This document shows positions 1 through 9,011 of a stretch of 64,000 nt of DNA, one piece after another. The number at the start of each line of letters is the position of its first letter. Position 1 is the first letter of the stretch. Source of the DNA: CATQHD01 sp965243165. GTDB lineage: Bacteria; Actinomycetota; Acidimicrobiia; Spongiisociales; Spongiisociaceae. The translations under genes and the position numbers were made by a program. The notes under the pieces are model-generated. The model saw nothing but the letters and a program-made list of their open reading frames with translations, was not told the DNA's origin and searched no databases. The stretch lies in NCBI GenBank assembly GCA_965243165.1, contig OZ251535.1:2356001-2420000 (forward strand), written 5' to 3'.

Positions 1-2
1 TC

Positions 3-647
3 GGATTCGACGATTCTTCGACCTTGGCCGACGTAGACGGGGCCCGGTTGTGCACCAACGCCGGAACCACCACCGAGAAGAACATCACCGAAGGAGCCCG
101 CGAGGTGGGCGCCCAGATCGAGCTGGTTACGGTCGAAGCCTTCGCCGAGGCCATGGAGCTGTTCCGGGCCGGTTCGTGCGACTTGGTGACCACCGACGGC
201 TCCGGCCTGTTCGGCGAGCGGCACTCCGCCGTCGGCAACGGCGAGATCAGCGAAGGGGAGTGGATCATCTTCCCCACCACCCCGATCTCCAAGGAGCCGC
301 TCGGCCCCATGTACCGGCAGAACGACAGTGAGTGGGCCGACGTGGTCAACTGGACGGTCTTCGCGCTTATCATCGCCGACGAGAAGGGGGTCACCTCCGC
401 AAACGTCGACGACATGGCGTCCGAGCCCGCCGATCCGGAAGTGGGCCGCCTGCTCGGGGCGGGCGAAGACGAGGTGCAGTCCGAATTGGGCATCTCGCCC
501 GACGCCTTCGCCAACGCCATCCGCCAAGTCGGCAACTACGACGAGATCTACACCCGCAACCTGGCCGATCTCGGGTTCACCCGGGCCGGGTCGGCCAACG
601 CCCGTTGGACGGAAGGCGGCTTGGTCTACGCCCCGCCCGCCCGCTGA
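3..647 (+). CDS. aapJ: General L-amino-acid ABC transporter substrate-binding protein, C-terminal part
   Basis: The 5' end lies outside the window; the frame is open from base 3. The visible 214 residues match the C-terminal lobe of the periplasmic general amino-acid binding proteins (AapJ/BztA type), which capture polar amino acids outside the membrane and hand them to the AapQ/AapM permease. Recognisable stretches include CTNAGTTTEKN near the start and PLGPMYRQNDSEWADVVNW in the middle, where the family has the same PxxxxxRxxDxxWxDVVxW pattern. It is followed by a strong hairpin and then aapQ, aapM and aapP on the same strand, the usual gene order. Confidence 0.9.
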   Translation, partial: GFDDSSTLADVDGARLCTNAGTTTEKNITEGAREVGAQIELVTVEAFAEAMELFRAGSCDLVTTDGSGLFGERHSAVGNGEISEGEWIIFPTTPISKEPLGPMYRQNDSEWADVVNWTVFALIIADEKGVTSANVDDMASEPADPEVGRLLGAGEDEVQSELGISPDAFANAIRQVGNYDEIYTRNLADLGFTRAGSANARWTEGGLVYAPPAR

Positions 648-666
648 GCGCGGCGGCCCGGCGCAC

Positions 667-700
667 ACTCGGAGGGGGCGCTCCGGCGCCCCCTCCGAGT
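667..700 (+). terminator. Strong intergenic hairpin between aapJ and aapQ
   Basis: A perfect 15-bp stem (667-681 pairs with 686-700) closes a four-base loop. No long T run follows, so it may be a factor-assisted terminator or a 3' stabiliser. A hairpin between binding-protein and permease genes is a common way to make more binding protein than permease. Confidence 0.75.
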
Positions 701-828
701 TGTCACCCCAGACCGGAAAGGTATGCAGGCGCTCATTCCGTCTGCCCGCCCCGCATCGCGTGAATCACCGGGGTTCAGTCCGGCGGGCCTCCGAGGACGG
801 AAGACCCCTGCCCGGCCTTCCTCGGTGC

Positions 829-835
829 TATAAAT
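829..835 (+). promoter_or_regulatory. Possible -10 element for aapQ
   Basis: TATAAAT lies 36 bases before the aapQ GTG, in otherwise GC-rich DNA downstream of the hairpin. No convincing -35 could be assigned. Confidence 0.4.
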
Positions 836-870
836 AGGGCAGACATCCCGCTCGGGGAGAGGCCGAACCA

Positions 871-2439
871 GTGGCAGCGCCTGCAGAGCCGCCCCCTTCC
901 AAAGCATCGCAGCACGCCAGACCCCCCTTGTGGCGGAACGAGGTCATCCTCAAGTGGGTGGTCCAGGTCGCCTTCCTGGCCGCCTTCGTATGGCTCTTCT
1001 GGCTGGTGGTGACCCAGGCCGTCGCCAACCTGCGGGCCACCGGCATCTCCTTCTCCTGGGACTTCTTGGGGGAGCCCCCCGGCATCAAGCTCTCGGAGGG
1101 CTTCAACACCGACCCTGAGAGCTCGTTGGAAGCCCTGGCCGCCGGGATGGTGAACATGCTGCGGATCACCTGGAGCGGCATCATCGTGGCCACCATCCTG
1201 GGCACCGTCATCGGGGTGTCCCGCCTCTCCGCCAACTGGATCGTGTCCCGGGTCGCCAACGGCTACATCGAGTTCTTCCGCAACATCCCGCTGCTGGTCC
1301 AGATCTTCTTCTGGCAGGCGATCATCATCGGCGTCTTCCCCGACCTCACCCCCGAGCGGGAAGGGGCGGGCTGGCTCATCCCCTCCCCCAAGGGGCTCGC
1401 CGTGCCCTGGCTGACCCCGCTGGCGGGGCGGTGGCAGTACATGGCGCTGTTGCTGACGGGGGCCTTCGCCGCCCGCTGGGTCTACAAGCACCGCACCCGC
1501 CTCCAGGAAGCCCAGGGCCGGGAAACCCGCGCCTTCGCCTGGGCCGCGGGCGCGCTGGCGCTGTTCCTGGCTGCAGGCTGGTTCGTCCATCCGGTCATGG
1601 GGGTGCTGGGCTGGCTGTTCACCGCGCTGGCCTGGATACTCGAGGCGGCGCCGGTGCTGGTCTTCCAGATCCTGCTGGCGATGCTGGCGGCGGCGGCGGC
1701 CGTCACCTACATCAGGAAGCACCTGAACAAGCACCGCACCCCGGCCGGCATGGCCAAGATGACCGACGAGGACTATTTCCGCATGGGGCTGGCGGGCGCG
1801 GTGGGGGCGGCGGCCGCCCTGCTGCTCATCACCGGAGCGGGCGAGGCCCTGCTCTCGCGGGTGCTGGGCCGGACCCTCTTCTTCGATATGAACTGGGGCC
1901 TGGCGCCGCTCTTCGACTTCCTGGCTTCCCGGTTCGACTTCTCGACGGGGCCGCCCCTGCAATTCACCCGCCCCGAGGTGATCGTCCCCACCCGCTTCCC
2001 CCAGTACTCCCAGGAGGCGGGGAAGGCCTTCTCGCCGGGGTACCTCTCCATCTGGACCGGGGTAACCCTCTACACGGCCGCCTTCATCGGCGAGCTGGTG
2101 CGGGCGGGGATCATGGCGGTCCCCAAGGGCCAGAGCGAGGCCGCCCAAGCCCTCGGGCTGCGGAGCGGGCGGCGGATGCGGCTGGTGGTGTTGCCCCAGG
2201 CTTTCCGCATCATCCTCCCGCCGCTGGGGTCGCAGTACCTGAACCTGGCCAAGAACACCTCCCTGGGCATCGCCGTGGCCTACGCCGAGATCGTCCAGGT
2301 GGGCCAGACCATCTTCAACCAGACCGGCCAGGCCCTGGCGGTGTTCCTGATCTGGATGGCCTTCTTCTCGGTGGTGAGCCTGGCGTTGTCGGCGGTGGTC
2401 AACTACTACAACCGCAAGTTGCGGCTGGTGGAGCGCTGA
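871..2439 (+). CDS. aapQ: General amino-acid ABC transporter permease AapQ
   Basis: A 522-residue inner-membrane permease of the HisMQ/AapQ type, long as is usual for AapQ. A first membrane helix lies near residues 27-50. The segment ANGYIEFFRNIPLLVQIFFW matches the N-terminal part of the amino-acid permease domain. The C-terminal coupling loop (EAAQALGLRSGRRMRLVVLP) is the EAA motif that docks on the ATPase. The GTG at 871 is preceded by a GGGGAGAGG ribosome-binding region. It ends one base before the aapM ATG, so the two genes are translationally coupled. Confidence 0.93.
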   Translation: MAAPAEPPPSKASQHARPPLWRNEVILKWVVQVAFLAAFVWLFWLVVTQAVANLRATGISFSWDFLGEPPGIKLSEGFNTDPESSLEALAAGMVNMLRITWSGIIVATILGTVIGVSRLSANWIVSRVANGYIEFFRNIPLLVQIFFWQAIIIGVFPDLTPEREGAGWLIPSPKGLAVPWLTPLAGRWQYMALLLTGAFAARWVYKHRTRLQEAQGRETRAFAWAAGALALFLAAGWFVHPVMGVLGWLFTALAWILEAAPVLVFQILLAMLAAAAAVTYIRKHLNKHRTPAGMAKMTDEDYFRMGLAGAVGAAAALLLITGAGEALLSRVLGRTLFFDMNWGLAPLFDFLASRFDFSTGPPLQFTRPEVIVPTRFPQYSQEAGKAFSPGYLSIWTGVTLYTAAFIGELVRAGIMAVPKGQSEAAQALGLRSGRRMRLVVLPQAFRIILPPLGSQYLNLAKNTSLGIAVAYAEIVQVGQTIFNQTGQALAVFLIWMAFFSVVSLALSAVVNYYNRKLRLVER

Positions 2440-2440
2440 G

Positions 2441-4744
2441 ATGAACCCCGCCTGGCGCCGCAAGGACTTCTACCGGATCCTCGAAATCGACGAGGGCGCC
2501 GACCATGCCGCCGTCAAGAGCGCCTACCTGCGGATGGTCGGAAGGCTCGATCCGGAGGCCAACCCCGGCGACGGCGAGCTGTTCAGCCAGGCGGCCGAGG
2601 CCTATTCGGTGCTGGCCGACGCCGGGCGCAGGGCGGAGTACGACCGGATGCGGGCGGCGGACGGCGCCGCCCCGCCCGCCGTCGCCGCCGCCCCCCCTCC
2701 GGCGGCGCCCCCGGCCGGCCCGCGGCGGTGGATGCGGGAGAACCTGTTCGCCGGGGAATGGTGGGGGCCGATCGCCGGCAACACCGCCCTGACCGTCCTG
2801 GTCGCCCTGATCGGGATCAACCTCTCCCGTTTCATCACCTCCTACCTGTTCTCCCCCGACCGGAAATGGTCGGCGGTCACCCACAACATGAAGCTGCTGA
2901 TGGTCCAGGCCTTCCCCCAGGACGACATGATCCGCATCTGGACCTCGATCGGCATCTTCGCGGTGCTGGCGGTGTGGTCGCTGGCGTCCTGGGAGATCGG
3001 CGGGCGCATCCCCCTGGCCGACCTGGCGCGCCGGATCCGGTTGGGCGGCGCCTTGCTGGCGGCGGCGGCGGTCATACATCACGGCGGCGGGGCCCGCACC
3101 TTCGGCGTCCCCGTCCTGCAGTTCGACGACCCGGGCGATTGGAGCGCGCTCCGGTTCTGGATTTTCCTGGCCGGGGCGGCGGCGGCGTTCGGAGCGCATA
3201 CGGCCGCCCAACGGATCAGGGCAGCGGCGCGGGAGGCGGACGGCCGCGAACGGAGCGTCCCCGCCTTGGCGCTGCCGGTGGTCTTCATGGGGGCGGTCAC
3301 CCTGTTCCTGTGGACCGCCCGGCTGCCGGCGCCGGAGGGCCAGTTCGAGGAGACCACCGCCCCCATCGCGGCCACGACCGCCCGCCCGTGGACCATCCTG
3401 TTCGCACTCACGGCGGCCGCCTACTTCCTGGGCCTGGCCGTGCACCGGAAATACCCCAAGCGGCTGCGCCGCTTCCTGATGATCGCCTGGTTCGTCTCCT
3501 ATCCGGTCATCATCATGGTCATCCAGCGCAAGCCGGTACTGAACTGGGCGGACATACTGGGCTTCGGCGAAACCCCTTTCTTGGCTTCGGACCTCGGCGC
3601 GCTGCTGATCTTCTCCGTCCTGGGGGGGGCGGCCGTCTGGGTGCTGGCCCTGCCCCGCAGCCGGGCGGCGGTAACGGGAGCGGCCGCCGGCCTCGGGGCC
3701 GCCCTTCTGGGCGGCGCCTTCGTCATGGGCGGGCAGCCGGCCTGGCTGACCTCCCTGGCGCCCGTCGGAGGCCTGGCCCTCGACCTGATGATCGGCGGGG
3801 TGCTGGCCGTCGTTCTGACAGCCGGATCACGGATGGTGGCGGACCGCTTCGAAGCGGTGCGGCTGATCGGCAGCGTGCTGATGCTGGCGGCGGTGTCGGT
3901 CTGGTTCCGGCCCATGCCCTTCATGTACCGGGTGCTGGTTACGGTCTTCGCCCTGGCGGTGCTGGCCTGCCCCACCTTCGGGGGAACTCCGGCGGGGCGG
4001 CGCAACCTGACGGCGGCCTGGGGGATCGCCGCGGCGGCGGTGGTCGCCGTCTTCCGGCTGGGAATCGCCGAAACCGGCCTCGAATACCAGAGCACCACCT
4101 TCCTGGGGGGGTTCAACCTCACCCTGCTGCTGGCTTTCGGCGGGATCGCCCTCTCCTTCCCCTTGGGGGTGATCCTGGCCCTGGGCCGCACCTCGTCGAT
4201 GCCCATCTTCCGGCTCATCTGCACCGGATACATCGAGCTGGTGCGGAGCGTGCCCCTCATCACCTGGCTCTTCTTCGGCGCCTCCATGCTGGTGGCGTTC
4301 CTTCCCCAAGGGGTGGAGTTCGACGAGCTGGTGGGGGTGATCGGTGCCCTGGCCCTGTTCAACTCGGCCTATCTGGCCGAGAACATACGCGGCGGGCTGC
4401 AGTCGATCAACCGCGGCCAGTACGAGGCGGCGCGGGCGGTGGGGCTGAGCACCGTCCAGTCGACCTCGCTGGTGATCATGCCCCAGGCCCTGCGGGCGGT
4501 GATCCCGGCCCTGGTGGGGCAGGTGATCGTCTCCTTCAAGGACACCTCCCTGGTGGCCATCATCGGCCTGACCGACGTGCTGCTGATCGCCCGTTCGATC
4601 ATTCCCCAGCAGAGCAACCCCAGCTTCCAGGGCACCATCGCTCAGATGATGTTCTTCATGGCCTTGTTCTACTGGGTGTTCACCTATGCGTTCTCGAGGT
4701 CGAGCCTGCGGGTCGAGCGCAACGTAGGGTTGGGGGAGCGGTGA
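2441..4744 (+). CDS. aapM: AapM-type amino-acid permease with an N-terminal degenerate J-like domain
   Basis: A 767-residue permease. Residues about 570-765 are the conserved amino-acid permease domain, with YIELVRSVPLITWLFF and an EAA loop (YEAARAVGLSTVQSTSLVIMP). The middle has many hydrophobic helices. Unusually, residues 8-68 resemble a DnaJ J-domain (DFYRILEIDEGADHAAVKSA, then AAEAYSVLADAGRRAEYDRM), but the diagnostic HPD reads DPE (context RLDPEANPGD), so it should not stimulate Hsp70 in the normal way. A proline/alanine linker joins it to the membrane part. The start ATG sits right behind the aapQ stop, so the fusion is not an artefact of start choice. Confidence 0.88.
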   Translation: MNPAWRRKDFYRILEIDEGADHAAVKSAYLRMVGRLDPEANPGDGELFSQAAEAYSVLADAGRRAEYDRMRAADGAAPPAVAAAPPPAAPPAGPRRWMRENLFAGEWWGPIAGNTALTVLVALIGINLSRFITSYLFSPDRKWSAVTHNMKLLMVQAFPQDDMIRIWTSIGIFAVLAVWSLASWEIGGRIPLADLARRIRLGGALLAAAAVIHHGGGARTFGVPVLQFDDPGDWSALRFWIFLAGAAAAFGAHTAAQRIRAAAREADGRERSVPALALPVVFMGAVTLFLWTARLPAPEGQFEETTAPIAATTARPWTILFALTAAAYFLGLAVHRKYPKRLRRFLMIAWFVSYPVIIMVIQRKPVLNWADILGFGETPFLASDLGALLIFSVLGGAAVWVLALPRSRAAVTGAAAGLGAALLGGAFVMGGQPAWLTSLAPVGGLALDLMIGGVLAVVLTAGSRMVADRFEAVRLIGSVLMLAAVSVWFRPMPFMYRVLVTVFALAVLACPTFGGTPAGRRNLTAAWGIAAAAVVAVFRLGIAETGLEYQSTTFLGGFNLTLLLAFGGIALSFPLGVILALGRTSSMPIFRLICTGYIELVRSVPLITWLFFGASMLVAFLPQGVEFDELVGVIGALALFNSAYLAENIRGGLQSINRGQYEAARAVGLSTVQSTSLVIMPQALRAVIPALVGQVIVSFKDTSLVAIIGLTDVLLIARSIIPQQSNPSFQGTIAQMMFFMALFYWVFTYAFSRSSLRVERNVGLGER

Positions 4745-4825
4745 ACCCCGGCCCCCCTCCATCCAGCGATCCAGCCCTCGGCTGATCGAACCGACCGATC
4801 GAAGCGATCGAAGAAGGAGCCGAAC

Positions 4826-5599
4826 ATGACAGCGGACCGCACGGAGAACGGCAACGCGGCAGCCGGGGCGATCCCGGCCGTCGTCTGCGAGAACGTCAGC
4901 AAATGGTTCGGCGACTTCCAAGCCCTGCGCGAGGTGACCTGCACCATCGACCACGGCGAGGTGGTGGTGGTGATCGGCCCGTCGGGGTCGGGCAAGTCGA
5001 CCTTCATCCGCTGCATCAACCACCTGGAGAAGCACCAGCAGGGGCGGATCGTGGTGGACGGGATCGAGCTGACCCACGACCTGCGCAACATCGACGCCAT
5101 CCGCCGGGAAGTGGGGATGGTGTTCCAGCAGTTCAACCTGTTCCCCCACCTGAACGTGCTGTCGAACATCACCCTGGCGCCGATCTGGGTCCGCAACCAG
5201 ACCCGCACCGAAGCCGAGGAGGCGGCGATGGCGCTGCTGGAACGGGTGGGCATCCCCGAACAGGCCCGCAAGTATCCGGGGCAGCTGTCGGGCGGCCAGC
5301 AGCAGCGGGTGGCGATCGCCCGGGCGCTGGCCATGAACCCCAAGATCATGCTGTTCGACGAGCCGACCTCGGCCCTCGATCCGGAGATGATCAAAGAAGT
5401 GCTGGACGTGATCAAGGAGCTGGCCCAGTCGGACATGACCACCATCGTGGTAACCCACGAGATGGGCTTCGCCCGCGAAGTGGCCGACCGGGTGATGTTC
5501 TTCGACTACGGCGCCATCGTGGAAGAAGGCACCCCCGAGCACTTCTTCATCAGCCCGCAGCACGAACGCACCAAGCTGTTCCTCAGCCAGATACTCTGA
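4826..5599 (+). CDS. aapP: General amino-acid ABC transporter ATP-binding protein AapP
   Basis: A 257-residue ABC ATPase that energises the AapQM permease. Walker A is GPSGSGKST, the signature motif is LSGGQQQR, Walker B is IMLFDEPTSALDPE and the switch histidine lies in VVTHEMGF. An AGAAGGAG ribosome-binding site precedes the ATG. It is the last gene of the aap cluster and converges with dnaJ on the other strand. Confidence 0.95.
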   Translation: MTADRTENGNAAAGAIPAVVCENVSKWFGDFQALREVTCTIDHGEVVVVIGPSGSGKSTFIRCINHLEKHQQGRIVVDGIELTHDLRNIDAIRREVGMVFQQFNLFPHLNVLSNITLAPIWVRNQTRTEAEEAAMALLERVGIPEQARKYPGQLSGGQQQRVAIARALAMNPKIMLFDEPTSALDPEMIKEVLDVIKELAQSDMTTIVVTHEMGFAREVADRVMFFDYGAIVEEGTPEHFFISPQHERTKLFLSQIL

Positions 5600-5645
5600 A
5601 CCCGGGAGGGGGTCCAGGCCGCCCCCGCCTCAGAGGAACCTCAGC

Positions 5646-6719
5646 TCAGAGGACGTCCTCGCCTCTCATTTCGGCGTATCTGCGCAGGCACTGGCGTTCG
5701 GCGCGGCTGAGCCGGGACGGCACGTCGATCTCCACCAGCAGCAGGAGATCCCCGCGGCCCCGCCGCCCCAGGCGCCCGGCCCCCCTCCCCTTGAGGCGGA
5801 TCACATCCCCGTGCCCGGTTCCGGCGGGGATCTCCACCCGTTCCGACCCGCCGCCCAGGAGCGGGGCCTCGACCTTGGTTCCCAGGGCGGCGGCGGCGAT
5901 TCCGATCTCCAGCTCGTAGATGAGGTCGTTACCCTGGCGGATGAAATACTCGTGGGGCTTCACGGCCAGCTCGACGAACAGGTCTCCGGGGGGCGCGCCG
6001 CGCAGGCCCGCCTCCCCTTCCCCGTCCAGCCGCATCCGGTTCCCGTCGTCCACCCCCTTGGGCACATCCACCTGCACCTCCCTCTCGGCCTCGGCCGCCC
6101 CGGAGCCCCGGCACCTGCGGCACGGCGCCGCGATCAGCGACCCGGCCCCTCCGCACGTCCGGCAGGGCGCCAGGGTCATCACCGACCCCAGGAAGCTCTG
6201 CCGGGCGGTCCTGACCTGGCCGCTCCCCGCACAGGCGCCGCAGGTCACGGGGCCGGTCCCCGGGCGGGCGCCCGACCCCGAACACTCCGGGCAGAGGTCC
6301 GCCGCCCTGAACCTGACCGTCTTGGCGGCGCCGAAAGCCGCCTCTTCCAGATCGAGGGCCAAGCGGACGCGGATGTCCCTTCCCCGCCCTTGGTTGCCGC
6401 TCCACCCCCCGCCGCCGAAGATCAAGCCGCCGAACGCGCCCCCCTCCCCGAAAACTGAGCGGAGCAGGTCTTCGATGCCCACCCCTTGGAACAGCCCGGC
6501 CAGGTCGAACTCGTCGCCGCGGTCGTACCGCGCCCTCTTCTCCGGATCCGACAGCACCTCGTAGGCCTCCGCCGCCCGCCGGAACCGCTCCTCGGCGGCG
6601 GGGTCGTCCGGATTGGCGTCGGGGTGGGTTTCCCGGGCCAGCCGGCGGAACGCCTTTTTGATCTCGGCGGGCGGGGCGTCGCGGGCCACCCCCAAGAGCC
6701 TGTAGTAGTCGTCGGCCAT
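5646..6719 (-). CDS. dnaJ: Chaperone protein DnaJ
   Basis: A 357-residue Hsp40 co-chaperone that delivers unfolded clients to DnaK. It has an N-terminal J-domain with an intact HPD (THPDANPDD), a short Gly/Phe region, four CxxCxGxG-type zinc motifs (CPECSGSG, CGACAGSG, CRTCGGAG, CRRCRGSG) and the C-terminal substrate domain. The start chosen is MADDYYRLLG at 6719, since the reading frame's upstream five codons match no DnaJ. It lies downstream of hrcA, which normally represses it. Confidence 0.95.
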   Translation of the reverse strand: MADDYYRLLGVARDAPPAEIKKAFRRLARETHPDANPDDPAAEERFRRAAEAYEVLSDPEKRARYDRGDEFDLAGLFQGVGIEDLLRSVFGEGGAFGGLIFGGGGWSGNQGRGRDIRVRLALDLEEAAFGAAKTVRFRAADLCPECSGSGARPGTGPVTCGACAGSGQVRTARQSFLGSVMTLAPCRTCGGAGSLIAAPCRRCRGSGAAEAEREVQVDVPKGVDDGNRMRLDGEGEAGLRGAPPGDLFVELAVKPHEYFIRQGNDLIYELEIGIAAAALGTKVEAPLLGGGSERVEIPAGTGHGDVIRLKGRGAGRLGRRGRGDLLLLVEIDVPSRLSRAERQCLRRYAEMRGEDVL

Positions 6720-6783
6720 GGCGCCGGTCAGCAAAATCCCCGGAGCGGGCGGACGGCGGCGGGCGGACGGCGTCCGGGCACGG

Positions 6784-7818
6784 TCAGCGCTCCCCGAGGC
6801 TCTCGTCGAGGCCGCCCCGTATCTCCTCCACCGCGGAGATCGCCTTCCCGTAGTCCATCCGCATGGGGCCCAACACCCCGATCCGCCCCGAGGGCTCGCC
6901 GCCCTCGCCGCCGTAACTGGTGGACACCAGGGAGATGTCGGCGGGCGAGTCGATGCCCAGCTCCCGTCCGATCCGCACCTCGGTGCCCTCCGGCAGATGG
7001 GCCATCAGCTCCAGCAGAGCGGCTTCCCGCTCGAGAATCTCCAACACCCCCCGCACCTTCGAGATCTCCCCCCACGCATCGGTCAGGCAGCTGGCCGGCC
7101 CCACGAACAGCTCCCGGTCGGCGGCGGCGGCCTTCGCCAGCGACTCCAAGGCCTGCCAGAGGATCGACCGCACCCCCTCGGACACCTCGTCCGGCAGCAG
7201 GGCGTCCGGGTCGAAGCCCGCCGACATCGCACACCCCGCCTGGCGGCGGAGCAGCCCTTCGGCCTCCTCGACGTCGAATGGGCCGACCGGCGACGGGAGC
7301 GCCAGCAGGGATTGGGACACCCGCCCGGCCTGGGTAACCACCACCATCAGCACCATGTAGGCGCCGGTCTGCACCAGATGGACGGCGCGCACCACTTCGC
7401 CCGACAGGCCGGGGCCGGTCACCACCGACGGATAGTTGGTGATCTCGCTGAGCAAGGTTGAGGTGGCTTTCAGCAGCCGCCCCAGCTCGATGTGGATCGA
7501 GGAGAAGAACTCGGCCACCCGGGCGGAGGCGGCCGGCGAATGGATGGGGCGGAGCAGCTGGTCGACGTAGTAACGGTAGGCGCGGGCGGTGGGGACCCGC
7601 CCGGCCGAGGTGTGCGGCTGCATCACCAGCCCCTCGGCCTCCAGGGCGGACAGCTCGTTGCGCACCGTGGCGGCCGACACCGTGAGGCTGCTCGACTCGA
7701 GGACGGCCCGGGAGCTGACCGGCTCTCCGGTGCGGATGTGCTCCTCGACCAGGATCCGCAGAATCCTCGCCTTGCGTTCATCCAACATCAAATCAATGAT
7801 ATCAACCTCGGTGTTCAT
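6784..7818 (-). CDS. hrcA: Heat-inducible transcription repressor HrcA
   Basis: A 344-residue repressor that binds CIRCE operators and controls groE/dnaK-type operons. The winged-helix DNA-binding domain is at the N-terminus (VEEHIRTGEPVSSRAV, then SAATVRNELSALEAEGL and HTSAGRVPTARAYRYYVD), followed by a GAF-like domain and the C-terminal dimer region. dnaJ follows on the same strand. No canonical CIRCE with a nine-base spacer was found upstream. Confidence 0.95.
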   Translation of the reverse strand: MNTEVDIIDLMLDERKARILRILVEEHIRTGEPVSSRAVLESSSLTVSAATVRNELSALEAEGLVMQPHTSAGRVPTARAYRYYVDQLLRPIHSPAASARVAEFFSSIHIELGRLLKATSTLLSEITNYPSVVTGPGLSGEVVRAVHLVQTGAYMVLMVVVTQAGRVSQSLLALPSPVGPFDVEEAEGLLRRQAGCAMSAGFDPDALLPDEVSEGVRSILWQALESLAKAAAADRELFVGPASCLTDAWGEISKVRGVLEILEREAALLELMAHLPEGTEVRIGRELGIDSPADISLVSTSYGGEGGEPSGRIGVLGPMRMDYGKAISAVEEIRGGLDESLGER

Positions 7819-7900
7819 TCACCTGATCATTCGTATTCACGCGGGGCGGGCCGCCCGCGGAGGTTCCGGGCGGCGCGCAGGCGTCCGTCCGCCGGCCTGC

Positions 7901-7906
7901 TAACCT
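7901..7906 (+). promoter_or_regulatory. Probable -10 element of rpsT
   Basis: TAACCT fits the TAnnnT pattern and lies 56 bases before the rpsT ATG, giving a leader of about 50 bases. No clear -35 was assigned. Confidence 0.45.
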
Positions 7907-7962
7907 GCCCTTCGATTCCGGTCCGGAACTCCGGGCCGGACGCCCGTCGAGCAGCGAGAGAC

Positions 7963-8217
7963 ATGGCGCACACCAAATCCCAGGAAAAACGCAACCGCCA
8001 GAACAAGGTGCGGGCAGCCCGCAACAAGTCGATCCGGTCGGAGGTCAAGACCCGCGTCAAGAACGCGGCCGCCGCGGCCGAGGAGGGCCGCGGCGGGGCG
8101 GACGAAGCCCTGCGCCTCGCCCAGAAGCGCATCGACCAAGCCGTTGCCAAGGGCGTGCTGAAGAAGAACACGGCCGCCCGCCGCAAGCGCAGCCTGGCCC
8201 GCAAGGCCGCCGGATAA
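7963..8217 (+). CDS. rpsT: 30S ribosomal protein S20
   Basis: An 84-residue basic protein beginning MAHTKSQEKRNRQNKVRAA and rich in Ala, Lys and Arg, as expected of S20, which binds the 5' domain of 16S rRNA. The length matches the family. It is divergent from hrcA, and a repeat patch begins a few bases after its stop. Confidence 0.95.
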   Translation: MAHTKSQEKRNRQNKVRAARNKSIRSEVKTRVKNAAAAAEEGRGGADEALRLAQKRIDQAVAKGVLKKNTAARRKRSLARKAAG

Positions 8218-8220
8218 CCC

Positions 8221-8300
8221 CGATCGTTCACGAGAGCGGCGGCGGGGGAGAAGAAATAAGCGCCCGCATCCCTTCCGACCTGGGGCAATGAGATGAACAG
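8221..8300 (+). repeat. Family 2 repeat, 5' fragment
   Basis: Begins GATCGTTCACGAGAG and ends near CCTTCCGACCTGGGGCAA. It matches one end of the MITE-like element at 58273-58457, read in the opposite direction, and directly follows rpsT. Confidence 0.6.
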
Positions 8301-8344
8301 CCAGGGTCGGCAAAGCTCGCCCTCCATCCGGCTGCCGAAACCTG

Positions 8345-8640
8345 TCACACCCCCCTAATACCTTGGGGCGGTACAGAAACCGCAGCCGATCCGGATGCTG
8401 CGGTCATACAGAGGCCGCCCCGCCCAGAGCCGATGCTCCAAGGGCGGAGCGGCCGACCTGGCTGTGCCGAGACGGATCGGGCGCAGAGGGCCGCAACACG
8501 CCCTCTGTGTCCGAAGACGGTGGTTCGGAGGCGGCGGGGGCGGGGTACCCGGCGAAGCCGGGTCAGGGGGCGGAGAACGCGAAAAAACGGTGTGATGCTC
8601 CGGCTTGACGATGCGCTGCTCGGGCTTGGTTTCAGTTCGA
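8345..8640 (+). repeat. Family 1 hairpin-rich dispersed repeat, copy A (candidate structured RNA)
   Basis: About 296 bp, beginning TCACACCCCCCTAATACCTT and ending TTGGTTTCAGTTCGA. Near-identical copies lie at 20690-20963 (minus) and 58464-58742 (plus). Predicted hairpins in order: CCGCAGC/GCTGCGG; a long GGCCGC...GCGGCC stem with an inner GAGC/GCTC; CAGAGGGC/GCCCTCTG; CCGAA/TTCGG; and ACCCGGC-GAA-GCCGGGT. Open frames through it are conserved in every frame, as expected from DNA identity, and no start or stop is shared. Confidence 0.75.
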
Positions 8641-8647
8641 CCCCGAT

Positions 8648-8790
8648 AATTCACGAGAGTGGGGGCAGGCGGATGCCATGAGCACCGCATCCCTTCTGAC
8701 CTGGGGTAAAACGGAAATAACCTTCTGATCAGATATGGAGGCCTTCACCAACCGGTGAAACCGCCGCTTCATCGCGGCGAAACCCCTGGC
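8648..8790 (+). repeat. Family 2 repeat, partial copy
   Basis: Contains TTCACGAGAG, CCTTCTGACCTGGGG, CCTTCTGATCAGATATGG and TTCACCAACCGGTGAA in the order found in the complementary strand of 58273-58457. It abuts the end of family 1 copy A. Confidence 0.6.
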
Positions 8791-8848
8791 AGACAACCAG
8801 CTGACCAGCAACAACTTCTATCCCTCTGCCTGTCAGCTCGTCTTCTAA

Positions 8849-8985
8849 CAGGAAATGACCTTCTGATCAGATATGGGGCGTTCGCCAACCGGTGAAAGCC
8901 GCCGCTTCGGGTCCCGGGGATGTGCAGGCTGATGAACCGGCGCGGGCGGCGGTCCGCCCTGCGGGGACATGAGCAATCAGGGTCA
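8849..8985 (+). repeat. Family 2 repeat, second partial copy
   Basis: Starts at AGGAAATGACCTTCTGATCA and repeats the distal half of the family, including GCCGCTTCGGGT and the GGGCTGAT-like and GCGGGCGGC segments. It therefore overlaps in content with 8711-8790 and shows two insertions or a tandem duplication. The bases between it and the next gene hold no credible ORF. Confidence 0.55.
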
Positions 8986-9011
8986 ACGCGCCCGGGTTCG
9001 ACCCCGCTCGG

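Noticed and set aside
775..2463. A 562-codon open frame on the minus strand opposite aapQ, and similar long frames opposite aapM/aapP, the carboxylase and the PBP
   Set aside because: They are a by-product of high GC content: low-complexity Gly/Arg/Pro/His translations, no family signature, each opposite a recognised gene.
8363..8608. Small protein-coding ORFs within the family 1 repeats
   Set aside because: All frames are conserved equally because the DNA is, starts and stops are not shared, and substitutions respect hairpins rather than codons.
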